Assembly (NCBI RefSeq): GCF_027943255.1
Contig: NC_072895.1
Location: 87,918,001-87,982,000, forward strand
Length of the DNA: 64,000 nt
DNA from: Anastrepha obliqua
Lineage: Eukaryota > Arthropoda > Insecta > Diptera > Tephritidae
Reading direction: 5' to 3'
Both the position numbers and the translations under genes were made by a program. This document shows positions 22,781 to 32,750 of this stretch, one piece after another; position 1 is the first letter of the stretch; the number at the start of each line of letters is the position of its first letter. Below the pieces are notes generated by a model. The model saw only the letters and a list, made by a program, of their open reading frames with translations, was not told where the DNA came from and made no database searches.

Positions 22781-23335
22781 AAAAAATAATATTTTCTTTA
22801 TAAAAAATCTTGCTTTAAAAAAAACAATAATCTTTTATTTACAAAAAAAGTGTCTTTAAAAAAAAATAATCCTTTCTTGTTAAAAAATCTTTCATAAAAC
22901 AAATAATATTTCCATTATAAAAAAACTTTCTTTTATAACAACCAATAATCTCTTCTTTAAAAAAATCTTTCTTTGATAAAAAAGTAATCCTTTCTTTATA
23001 AAAAATCGTTCTTTCATAAAAAAATTCTCTTTCTTTTATAAAAAAAAATAATCTGTTCTTTACAAAAAAAGCTTTCTTTTATAAAAAAATCATTTTCTTT
23101 ATAAAAAATCTCTCTTTTATAAAAAACAATAACCTTCTCTTTACAAAAATCTTTCTTTTATAAAACAATTCTTTCTTTATAAACATCTTTCTTTCATAAA
23201 ATTCTTTATAGAAAATCTTTCTTTTATAAAGAATAATAATCTTTTCTTTACAAAAAACTTTCTTTTAAAAAAAAATCCTTTTCTTTATAAAAAATTTCTC
23301 TTTTATTAAGAACAATCTTTTATTTACAAAAAATC
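22781..23335. repeat. Degenerate TTTCTTTATAAAAAA tandem repeat
   Basis: Some fifteen imperfect copies of a 28-60-bp unit built from TTTCTTTTATAAAAAA and AATCTTTTCTTTACAAAAAA. Non-coding, strongly AT-rich. Confidence 0.75.
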
Positions 23336-23456
23336 ACAGAAAGTATAGCTGCATCTTTATTACTCTAGAATCACTTTGGTTAAAAAAAATTGTATTTAAA
23401 CTCTTGTCATTTGTGGTTTATAGGGCGAATTTGTTGATGTCCACTTATGCTTGACA

Positions 23457-24015
23457 TACAAATGTCATTTGAAAAGTCCGTGCAAAGTCAGACAGATGGC
23501 ATTACACGCGCGCATCAGGATTATGTTTAGTTGGGTGCAACTCTTGGAAGAACACACACCAAGTTTCAGCCTGATCGTTATCTTTCTTTGTGTTTGACAT
23601 TCTTTTGAATCGAGTAAGTCGAGTGATTAAAAAAAAAGGTTATTTTCCATTACGACAACGCACCAGCTCACGTCTCAGCAGTTGTGGTCGTAAAATTAAT
23701 GGAAACAGGGTTCCAAATCAATTCACATCCCCGCTATTCCTCAGACGTGGCTCCCTCGAACTAATACTTGTTCAGCAATTTGAAGAAATAGCTGACGGGG
23801 AAAAAATTTATTCAACCAAGGAGGTGATTGCTGAAACGAATAACTATTTTTCAGACTTGAAAAAATCTTATTATTCGGAAGGAATCGACAAACTAGAACA
23901 GTTTGGACGCAGTGTATAAGCCTAAAGGGAGACTATAAACGAAATATATAAAAAGTTTACTCCAAACACTTATGTAGATATTATTTTTGCCCGGACTACT
24001 CATACGACCCTCGTA
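23457..24015 (+). mobile_element. Internally deleted mariner (DD34D type)
   Basis: TA at 23457-23458 and 24014-24015 bound ~555 bp. The left end, containing TGTCATTTGAAAAGTCCGTG, and the reverse complement of the right end, containing GGTCGTATGAGTAGTCCGGG, share the outer TIR pattern and both continue with CAAA. The interior jumps from 5' leader sequence straight to the transposase C-terminus. Confidence 0.82.
23630..23980 (+). pseudogene. Mariner transposase C-terminal remnant
   Basis: Read across two frames, the remnant shows FHYDNAPAHVSA (second catalytic Asp in HYDNA; 23646-23680), HPPYSSDVAPSN near 23725-23765 (the PYSPDLAPSDY box, where the last catalytic Asp is replaced by Asn), LFSNLKK, YSTKEVIAETNNYFSDLKKS and YYSEGIDKLEQ (to ~23905), then the terminal LKGDY. 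These are signature blocks of D34D mariner transposases. At least one frameshift separates the NAPAH part from the KEVIAET part. The first catalytic Asp and the DNA-binding domain are deleted. Confidence 0.88.
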
Positions 24016-25544
24016 CATACTCCTTAGTTATTTAAAAACCTAATAATAAAATTGACGGAAAGTTGCTCCTCTAAACTCTTCACTCGCAACTTCGAACCAT
24101 ATGCGAATAAGTCGCCCTGATACCATTTCCCGATATTAAGCCAAGCTGGTGGTTTAAGTGCAAAAAATAAACGCAATAAAAACTAATTATTGATATAATT
24201 TTTATTATTATTTGCATTTTCCTACCAGTTATTTCGAAAATCTTCAATTTCATTTCCATGAAATTTCGCTTACATTCCTTTTAACCACAATTCTAATTCG
24301 CATTCGATTTATTGCAACTACAGTTATTCGTTACATAAAACTGAGCGGTACCTTCAACGCGACCAACCAACCAGCATAACGCCGTTACATTTAAGTGGCG
24401 GCCTCTGTTTCGCTGCTCTTTTGTGCCACCCGATATTCGCACTTCCTGAACAACAACTAGAAAATCGCCTGCCTCTACGCTGTCCACAAAGGCAATTAAC
24501 TAAGGGTATTGTGTTTAAGAATAATTTTACGCTACTCTCACTATCGCAATATACCTACATTCTTCCCCATTTATGTGTGCATGCGTGTATGTAGGTATGT
24601 GTCTATAGATACAAACACATCTCGGCACTAAAACACCAGCTTAAACTGGTCGGCCAACTTTACAATGCTGGTCGGTTTGTAATTCCACACCAAAACAGCA
24701 TAAGGCCGTATAATAAATAATTAAAATAAAAATAGTTAAGTTATAATGTTAAAAACGCCACAATCTAGTTGTTAAATACTTGTACTCGTACACTGAGTGT
24801 ATGCTTGGAATAGCAAGTAGATGCCGCAAAAGGTTGTAAGTGTGCGAATACTTCTGGTTTTCAGTGGTGTGCTTATCCAACCATTTTTGTTGTTATTGTT
24901 GTTGTTGTTTTTGTTTTTTCATTACATTTTCCTTGCCTGTGCCGTATTTCCTCCTTCAAGGTACTTAGCCAACATATTTCTTCCATCGCCACTCTGAAGT
25001 GTCTTACGACCTGTATGCAGTTTAGCTGCTTGTACACTTCATCGCTGTTTTTCAAAGGCTTTGTTTTATTCCTTTTGCTTTCACATTCTAGTATAGCTAC
25101 ATTCTTGTATTGCCTACTCTTGTGTTTGCTAGTTTTGTAAACTATTTATAAAGTTGCCAACATATGAGATGCAGTAAGAAGCTTCCTGGTGATATCCAAT
25201 ATTTTTTGTTATGTGGAGCAAAACAAAAAACGAAAGAGAATAAAAAACACCAAAGAGAACAAAAACAAAAAAGAATAGAAACAAAAACACGAATACAAAA
25301 ACAAAAACAAAGCAAAACAAGAAGTAGAGTCAACTTCTTTTACTATTTATATATTTTTACTTCATTTCACTGGAGCTCCCCTTTCGCGGCTATGGATTGC
25401 GCTAAGCATTTCCCATTATTTTGTTTACTTGTTTATTGTAACTTTAGGAGTTTCGCAATGGCTTAGGCTTTAAAGCGGAAAAGAACCAATGGATTACTAA
25501 AACATAAAAAAAATGGCAATGATGAGCAATGTTTATTATGACAG
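24016..25544. other. Non-coding spacer
   Basis: Contains a TTG/TTGTTG run at 24883-24915 and an A-rich ACAAAAAC tract at 25215-25320. No gene recognised. Confidence 0.4.
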
Positions 25545-25745
25545 TTGTAACAGTCTTTCTCTCAAACACGCCAAGGGACGCCTCATCAGATGTTGTCATC
25601 GTCCAAGCTTCTGCACCATACGATAGGAAGGACATGATGAGAGCCTTATAAAGTGTTATTTTTGTTTGTCGAGAGAGGACTTTACTACTCAATTGCCTAC
25701 AAAGTCCAAAGTAACGCTTGCTGGCCAGAGAGATTCTATGTTAGA
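25545..25745 (-). pseudogene. LINE reverse transcriptase fragment
   Basis: On the minus strand the frame reads RYFGLCRQLSSKVLSRQTK, ITLYKALIMSFLSYGAEAWT, then MTTSDEASLGVFERK. This is the conserved region after the RT palm in RTE/BovB-like and related LINEs ('LSRxTKxxLYKTLIxPVLLYGxExW'). It is truncated on both sides: homology stops after FERK near 25555 and the frame upstream of the RISLAS-like residues is lost. The orientation is opposite to the mariner remnants on either side. Confidence 0.8.
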
Positions 25746-26157
25746 TTTGAAGGCTGAAAAACATTACTTTAATTAAAAATCCTTAATTTTTTTAAGTGCT
25801 ATGGCTTTTAACCACTTTTTATTCTATACTACGAGTACTGAACCTCAATATACTCGTAGTTATGCATGTGCCTGTATATGGTAACCCTGTTCATCCTAGG
25901 CAAACTACAGAGATGTGAAAAAGGCCACAATTTTCGAAACTACTGGCTGCAGAAGAATAAAATGAAGATAAAAAGGGGTTTATGTGAATAACCAATGTTG
26001 CCGCAAGCGGAAAATTTATAATCAAAATTTAGACTTTTTGTAATCAACAATTAGAAAAATCTAGAAAAGAAGGTATTAAAAAAATTTAAGTTCTATACAA
26101 AAAAATCTTCAGCGCGAAAATATCTAAAAATCAATACATGCCAACTAAGGATGGCAA
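25746..26157. other. Non-coding spacer
   Basis: AT-rich; nothing recognised. Confidence 0.4.
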
Positions 26158-26425
26158 CTCCCAGATAACGAAATTTCGGGATCCATTTTGTTTAGTCGCA
26201 AAAGTCCCGAGACTATTTACTAACAATTTCGGAATTTTTAATTTTGTACCAAGTATCTAAAATGGGGACGAAAAATCCCCTCTCATGGCAAAAAAGCAAT
26301 ATTTAAAAGGAATCCCGAGATAACGGGATTTCCGGATCCCGGTATTTTTAAGTCAAGACTATTAAAATCCCAAGACTATTTACTAAGCAGAACTCATGGC
26401 AAAAAGCAACATTGAAAAGCAGTTT
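26158..26425 (+). repeat. ~150-bp tandem duplication
   Basis: TCCCAGATAACGAAATTTCG (26159) recurs as TCCCGAGATAACGGGATTTC (26310). Both copies continue with GGATCC, a CCCGAGACTATTTACTAA or CCCAAGACTATTTACTAA block and CTCATGGCAAAAA. The second copy is shortened inside. Confidence 0.65.
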
Positions 26426-26575
26426 ACAAACTTTTGTGGTAGAAGCCAAGTGGGTTTTTGGGTCCACTTTTCAACTCTTCAAATGACAGAAATATTAGTA
26501 ATCAAATATTAGCAATCCTATTGTACCAAATAATATTAAAATAATATGAGTGAACAGCCATCACATCACAAGTGT

Positions 26576-27120
26576 GTGAAGGGTGATCTGATTTGAGGTA
26601 CTTTTTCTAATACGCTGTTTTTGACAGATCACGCTTGACTGCTGTCAAACTAAATACATCATTTTTTTAGTATTCACTGACATTTCATCATGCAAAGACT
26701 TACGCCTCAATCACCTGTACAATCGGACAATAGCATTACGAAAATCGACGCGCTGCGAAAAGTGTTCATCGCACGCTCAGCCCAACTTAACCGTCCTACC
26801 GTATGCATTATTCGGCAAACCATCGGCAAAATTGCGAAGAATTTTACATTATTGGATGAATATTGAGGCTGTAAATGAAATCGATTCGGCGCCCATCTCA
26901 ACCACTTGGGCTGTGTTATGGCACTACTTGGGTGATTTTATGCAAAAAATCTTGATTTGAGAGCGTATAAAACATATCTAGTTCAAGTTTCGAAGCCGGC
27001 CGATCTTCCAAAGCGTCATAATTTCAGTCGTTGTGCTCTTAAAAAAAGCTAACTGAGTCCACTTTTTCTAGATAAAGAGCTCAGTGCGTTACTCTGGGAT
27101 TCTCACATTTTGTACTTCCA
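26576..27120 (+). mobile_element. 3'-truncated Tc1/mariner-superfamily element
   Basis: The left end reads AAGGGTGATCTGATTTGAGG then TACTTTTTCTAATACGC and TTTTTGACAGATCACGC, resembling the 5' end of a family of IS630/Tc1/mariner elements common in insects. It is followed ~110 bp later by the transposase start. No matching right TIR was found downstream, so the copy is truncated. Confidence 0.68.
26690..27060 (+). pseudogene. Transposase N-terminal half, Tc1/mariner superfamily
   Basis: Opens with ATG reading MQRLTPQSPV, then LNRPTVCIIRQTIGKIAKNF followed by TLLDEY and a stop near 26865. Later frames give NLDLRAYKTYLVQVSKPADL then PKRHNFSRCALKK near 26950-27050. The family has 'NRPSENTIRRTIEKF..TFSLLD' in the first HTH region and 'LGLHPYKIQLVQELKP.DHQKRR.FAxWALEQ' before the catalytic core, and both are recognisable. 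Several stops interrupt it, and the DDE catalytic domain is absent. The ATG is the probable ancestral start because the MQR N-terminus is conserved in this group. Confidence 0.8.
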
Positions 27121-29309
27121 TTGAAATCTACTATAGGATTCGCATATTTCCACATACCCCTCTCAATTACACCCTTGTGAAAATACCCTCCTTCAGTCTT
27201 AGAAAACTCTAACTGAACCAAAAACGTTGCTAAAATCACACTTTGCTATGAGTTTCTTTTCCAATTCGAAGTTAGTTGCCAAAAACATAAAAAATGGCTA
27301 GCTTGAGTTCAAGGCTATTTGCGGTCAAAGCGAAAATTATAGTTTTTTCCTCCGCTGTCTCGCATTAGCCAGGGTCAGGTAAGCGCTAAGTAATTAGATT
27401 TAATTTGAAACGTGTACGAACTCGTTTAGAGTGGAAAAGAAGAGAAAATTCAAGACACCAACACAAACATAATCGCATACACCTCATGACTAAGTGTGTA
27501 TATGGGCAGAAATGCGCATTAGTTAGAGAAAATAAAATGATTTCTAAGTATGGATGTATGTCTGTATATCTATGAAATTATAAAAGCACTCGCTTTCAAC
27601 ATCGTCTATACGTATTTTCGTATTTTGCTTACTAACATAAAATCTAAACAAAAAGTGTACAACATCGAGTACAATAAAATGCTGCAAAAACATCGAAGAA
27701 AATATGCCATGAAAAACAATAGCAATAATTGTGCTGCTAACTAAAAGTAAAGTGGTGGAGAGAGCATTAAGCGCAACGAAGAGTCACAGCGAATCACTTT
27801 CAAATGAGCAAAAAAAAAAAGTAATTTTCTTACCGTGATTCGCTACGCTGGAGCGCGAATTTTCTATAGTTTTTTTTTTTGTTTTTGCTTAATATTTATG
27901 GTTTGTTATGTTTTCATTTTTCTATATTTCTTATTTTATTTGCTATCGGGTATCACCACTGTGGAAACCCGCTTAACCGCGGTAATTTCTTTTTATATAT
28001 TTTTTTTGTTTTTGTTTTTTGTGTTACATCTACATAACTATTTGTTTTCTTGTACGCCAACAGCAAATTGCATTTTTCCAAACCACAGTCGCTCACATAA
28101 CACACACATATGTGTATGTACTCCTCATAGCTGAAGCCATTGCAGTTGGCTGTCTTGGCAATTGTTGGCTTTACTGCATCTATTTGCGCGCGCCTAGCTT
28201 GACTTGGTGGTCATGTCTTAGCTCAGCTAAATAAACCCCATACCACTCAACTTATCCCGCCGTCGTCTGCACCGATCTCGGTGTATCGGTGTCGGCACTG
28301 GTAGCACCACTTTCAATTCGTTCCACTGTGGCAGTTGCATATCGCGTTTTAGCCGCGCTGCACAACCTGACTAGATTATGCCACTGGCGCAAGCGGCAAA
28401 CAAACAACCAGTCAGTCAAGCCAACCACTATAACAATAGTAGACAACAAAAACAGCAATAAAACAAAAGAGAAAGAAGAAACCGGCCAGATCCACGCGAC
28501 CACCATAAATTGGCAAAAAGTGTATAGCGTAAAATTCAAAGCCAAGTTTAAGTGAATAATTTCACGCATTCAACAATCAAACAACCAAAGCAAGCACTTG
28601 GCTTACTGCAGCCCTGCTCCGCCGTTAAATGGGCTTTGGTGCAGCAAGGCAACTCTTGCGGCTGCAACGAGTTTAGCCAACTGACTTACCTACCTAACAG
28701 CTTTTTGTTGTGTTACAACCCGCCAGCTAAACTACCTGTTTAAGCTGCCTCATTCACTCACTGGCTTACTAACTGGCTGACTGACTTGTCCACAATATTT
28801 AACTTGGTTGTCCAAGCAAATGCTGATTTTTAACTTTATGCCTAGGATTTTTGGGCTGCCGGCTGACAAACGAGCTGAGTTTGAGTTGTACAAACAAGTT
28901 GTCATTGTTGTTGGCGCATGCACTTGCAATCCCAATGCGTGTTGTTTTGCTTTCGTATTAGCCGCTGATTGATGATTGTTTTATAGATATTGTAGAGTAA
29001 TTGATGTGCATACTTGAAATTTGAGACGCAAGTTCTTTGCTTAAGTCTTTAGTTTTCAATTGTTTGAATTAAGGAGGGAAGAGGCGGTGGTCGGCAGTAG
29101 AGCGAAAGCGTTATAGAAAATAATTATGAAATCTGAGATAAAATGAAAACATAAACTGCAATTAAATAGAATGAGATTGAATAAAATAAACGAAAATAAA
29201 AGAAAAAAGAATAAAATTCAAAAACTTAAATTAACAAACTTAAATTAAATTAAATGAAAAAACCAATTAAAATAAAATATATTAATAAAAATTAAATGTG
29301 TATAAAATG
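27121..29309. other. Spacer with UTR-like segment 28100-28940
   Basis: The part from ~28100 to 28940 has higher GC, few homopolymers, and CAACAA/AAACAGCAATAAAAC-type sequence like fly 5' untranslated exons. Its ORFs (88, 105, 63 residues) overlap on opposite strands and carry no recognisable domain. No TATA box or clear splice signals decide the matter. An untranslated exon or promoter is possible but unproven. Confidence 0.3.
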
Positions 29310-29432
29310 AAAAATAAAATAAAAATAAAATAAAATAAAATAAAATAAAATAAAATAAAATAAAATAAAATAAAATAAAATAAAATAAAATAAAATAAAA
29401 TTAAATAAAATAAAATAAAAAAATAATAAAAA
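29310..29432. repeat. (TAAAA)n microsatellite
   Basis: Around 20 near-perfect AAAAT/TAAAA pentamers with one interruption (TTAAAT near 29400). The Tyr/Phe/Ile/Leu-rich minus-strand ORF over it is a shadow. Confidence 0.9.
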
Positions 29433-29447
29433 ATCATGCTTAGTCGT

Positions 29448-29560
29448 TTTCTAGCTATGCCTACACTGATTTGTTTACAGAAGCAAGAGGTAACGCTTTC
29501 GAAAGAGAAGGATTCAGGCAAAATAGCTGTAATCGCTTGCGGCATTTGAATCAGATAAAT
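29448..29560 (+). repeat. Interspersed repeat, copy 1 (pair with 39605)
   Basis: AGCTATGCCTACACTGATTT and GTTTACAGAAGCAAGAGGTA recur as GGCTATACTGATTTGTTTG and TAGAAGCGAGTGGTACCGCT near 39615-39655, followed in both by a GGAAGGA/GAAGGATT purine run and AGCTGxxAxCGCT. No ends or coding capacity identified. Confidence 0.55.
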
Positions 29561-29957
29561 AGAAACATTGAATGACTTTGAAAATGGGTTGATGGAGAGT
29601 TAATTCAATCATGTATCAGAAGAGCCTACCGAAGTTGCGCCGGTTTACATATTAGATCATTTCCACGAAGCAACACTTCATGATCAGAAAGTGAATATAT
29701 TGGCCGGTGATTGCTCAAAAACTATCAGGTTAGGCAACGTTAGATTAACCAAAAGTGGGCCCACTTGGACAAAAACTCAAATTTGCTCTTTGCGATACCT
29801 TTATAGAGAGGAAAAGAGGGGAATGCAGGACAGAGAGGAAGGGGAAGAATTCTGTCACTCAAAAACTAACATAGTGCAATTTTTCTTCAGAGCAGACGAG
29901 TCAGCCGACGATAGCAGTAAATGGTAACTTTGTGTGTAACCGCAAATGCGTGAAAAG
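29561..29957. other. Spacer, unrecognised 78-residue ORF
   Basis: The ORF at 29691-29927 (charged, Glu/Arg/Lys-rich C-terminal half) has more balanced composition than most here but no domain I recognise. Confidence 0.3.
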
Positions 29958-30075
29958 AGTTGTTGTTGCAACAGCATAAACATTCCCCATACATATTTCG
30001 AGAATGTTGCTGGAGTGACAGCACTTGGCCGGATAAAAGTATGGATCGTTCCGGTAACGTAGAACGGACTGCGAG
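29958..30075 (+). repeat. Interspersed repeat, longer copy
   Basis: Contains AACAGCATAAACATTCCCCA, TGTTGCTGGAGTGACAGCAC, TTGGCCGGATAAAAG and TTCCGGTAACGTAGAACGGA. A shorter copy sits inside the MITE at 6411-6486. The block resembles a repeat I recall as common in higher flies; the class is unknown. Confidence 0.6.
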
Positions 30076-31738
30076 AAAAGGGTTAAGACTTCTGGTTTTG
30101 CACAAAATGCAGCTGTAAGCTACAACCCACAAAGGACGCGTAGCAATTTACTTTTTGAGTTCGAAGCCCACGGTAAACTTTCTGCTAACCAACAGAAGAT
30201 CATAGAAGAGCTCATAGACAACATTTGAATCGAAACGGCAGCGATATACGCGGGAACGCTGGGAAATGTAATGAGCAAATGATAGGAAACAAAGCTCGTT
30301 TTTGTTTGTCTTACTAATGACGGCGACTTGAACGATATTGTCTTTGGAAAGTAGTTGTGATAAACTGTAAAAGAGCAAACTTTATACAAAAAACAAAACA
30401 CAACTTTTCTCAATGTATTAAGTGTTATTAGAGTTATTCGCAGCCTGTAGCTTTTATTAAAATAAATTCTAGTTAATTTTGACACATAAAAATTTACTTC
30501 TAAATAAATTATTTGAATTAGCATAAACCTCTTGCATGTTAAAAAAAAAAGTTCGTATTATTTCCATTTTTTACAAAACTTTTTCAACTAGTTTCCGCTC
30601 CTGGTTAGGCGCCTCACTCAGCGCAGATGAAGCCTCTCTACTCAGGTGGTAGCTTTTGATTTGTTGCGCGCTTCTACCTTTTACTAGTAAATCGCCTTAT
30701 GCGATTGTTTTTGATGGTTTTTGCTTAACATTTTTTATGTTTTTGAATTTGATTAATGATGGCAAACGTGGCGGTATTTTTATTGTTGTAAATATAATAA
30801 ACAGACGAAAAACATTTAATTTAACCTGTTGTCGTGTCCCACGGGTCGCTGCTTTTATTGAGAGCTAGATTTTTTAAATTTGAATTCTTTTTTTTACTTT
30901 TCCCAATTCGCCAATTTCGTCTACATTTTTTGCAATGAATTGTTATTTTAGTGCAAGATCATTAAGGATATTTTTTTAAGTTAAAATTTTGTTATTCTAA
31001 GCATTCGTAGTGTGTGTTGAGTGTTGCTTCATTAATAAAAAACGAAAAAAGTGAAACGTAAATAAAGCAAAGCTTGCTTGGGTTTTAGATTTCAGCAAAA
31101 CGCTCTTAACAATAGCAAATTAAGCTAACAATTTTTAACAAAAAGTAGTTAGTTTTTTTGTGCCTTTTCTTAATTAAAATTTCGACCCGCTTTGCGTGTG
31201 TGAAGCAGAGAATTACCTCTGAAATCTCAAGTCACATGCAATTATTTCGTTAAAAATAAATACAAACTAAAGCGCTTTTGAAGTATGACATCATCCGCCG
31301 AGTAGGCTCAGCAAGAGAGTGGCACATCGCACATCCAAAGTTTAGGAGAAATAAAATATGAACTACACACATGTAAACAAATGCACACATACATACATAT
31401 ACATATCTGTATATACGTACATACAAATATAAAATTGAAGTGCCTGCTAGTGATTTTTAATTTTGAATCAACTTTCGAGTTTTTGCGCATTTTAGCCAAT
31501 TTGTGATTGTGTAAGAGAAATGAGTCTTATTTAGGATTATTGTTTGCCTGCATGCCAATCGTTAAGATTAAATTTAAATTAATAATTGGTAATATCTGTG
31601 ATGGATAAATTTTCCCCAATTGATATCTCAAATGTCTCCGGAAATACCTACGAGTCTTATTGTCGGCAGGTATAATACAAAAAAAATTAATTGTTTGGAG
31701 CTTAAATTTGTGTTTATATTACAAATATTTACTTCCTT
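30076..31738. other. Non-coding spacer
   Basis: CATA microsatellite at 31386-31402. ORFs (e.g. 30120-30524 minus, 134 residues) lack domain features and overlap another frame on the same strand. No gene recognised. Confidence 0.35.
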
Positions 31739-32310
31739 GAAAACGCTATAACCGTGGCGTAGCTTAAAACAGTGTTGCCACCTATTTTTAATACGAAAGT
31801 AGCAACTTCACTTACATTTTTTTAAATTGTATGCTTCGAAATGGTTACTAAGTGTACTTCAGGCAATTTTAATTAAGAAATATATTTTCATAGGGTTGCC
31901 ACTTAACTCTGAGTGTTAACAATCTAGCTGAATAGCTGGTTAAAAAATTAGTATAACAAATATGGCACGATAATAAGGCATGCTTGAAAACACTTTAACC
32001 ATGGCTTAGCTCAAAAGAGGGTTGCCACCTATGTTTAATATGAAAATAGCAACTAATTTAAATTTTGTCATTGCAAATGGTTACTAAGGGTAACTCAGCC
32101 AACTTCAATGGCGAAATACATTCGAGTAGGGTGTAAGCAATCTAGTTAAATAGCTGGTTAAAAAATTAGTACTACAAATATTGTATATTAATGAAATATC
32201 TATTGAAACGGTAACACTGTGGCATAGCTCAAAACAGAGTTGCCTGACAATATATTTTTTTAGTAGTGTTGCCAATTAATTTATCATACAAAAACTATTA
32301 AGTTATGTGT
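31739..32310 (+). repeat. Tandem array, ~230-247-bp units, 2.4 copies
   Basis: Units begin GAAAACGCTATAACCGTGGC (31739), GAAAACACTTTAACCATGGC (31986) and GAAACGGTAACACTGTGGCA (32215). Each continues TAGCTxAAAAxxGxGTTGCC. The first two also share AAATGGTTACTAAG and ATAGCTGGTTAAAAAATTAG. Non-coding. Confidence 0.8.
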
Positions 32311-32483
32311 AGAAGAAAACAGTTATTAAAAAAGTTTTAAAACATTGAAACAATAGAGTTGCCATCTATTCGAAAATGCAAATTTCAAGTAACGCAAAAA
32401 TCGCGTTAATTTTTCATAATTTTTTTTTGTTTGCAAAAACACCCAACACTCTCAGCAAGAATAAAATTTAAAAAATCAAACTG

Positions 32484-32545
32484 ATTTTTGAGTCATTTAG
32501 AATTTTCACCAAAATATATATGTACCAAAATTTAGTGGACAGTAA
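32484..32545. repeat. Solo foldback arm
   Basis: TGATTTTTGAGTCATTTAGA...ACCAAAATTTAGTGGACAGT parallels the right arm of the 8030-8315 element (CGATTTTTGAGCCACTTCAA...ACTAAAATTTAAGTGGCTAC). It abuts the mariner fragment to its right. Confidence 0.55.
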
Positions 32546-32750
32546 GCTACATTCCGAAAATCGCGGATTATCAGATACATTGGAGTCGCGTCTGGAAAAT
32601 TTGCGAGCCATTGCGTGGACGTTATGAAGTTCGGAACGTTGTTGTTTAGCCATTCTTGGTTCACTCGAACTTTCTGAGACGGTCGCCGAGTCCTATTGAA
32701 ACGTCCATGGTTTGCCCACGGCTTGAAAGCGACCTCGCATTTGCCTTTTT
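32546..32750 (-). pseudogene. Mariner-type transposase fragment, catalytic region
   Basis: On the minus strand, from about 32720, the frame reads WTFQ, stop, DSA (family: 'WTFQQDSAP', the second catalytic Asp), then in another frame VNQEWLNNNVPNFITSTQWL and ANFPDATPMYL (family: 'WP.NSPD.NPMDY', the box with the third catalytic Asp). The last Asp position reads Tyr, a nonsense codon replaces Gln, and there is a frameshift, so this is dead. Only the span between the second and third catalytic motifs survives, with no TIRs. It is probably maT/DD37-like and a different lineage from the D34D copy at 23457. Confidence 0.75.

Noticed and set aside
30120..30524. 134-residue minus-strand ORF
   Set aside because: No domain, overlaps a second open frame, and the sequence shows no coding-like pattern.
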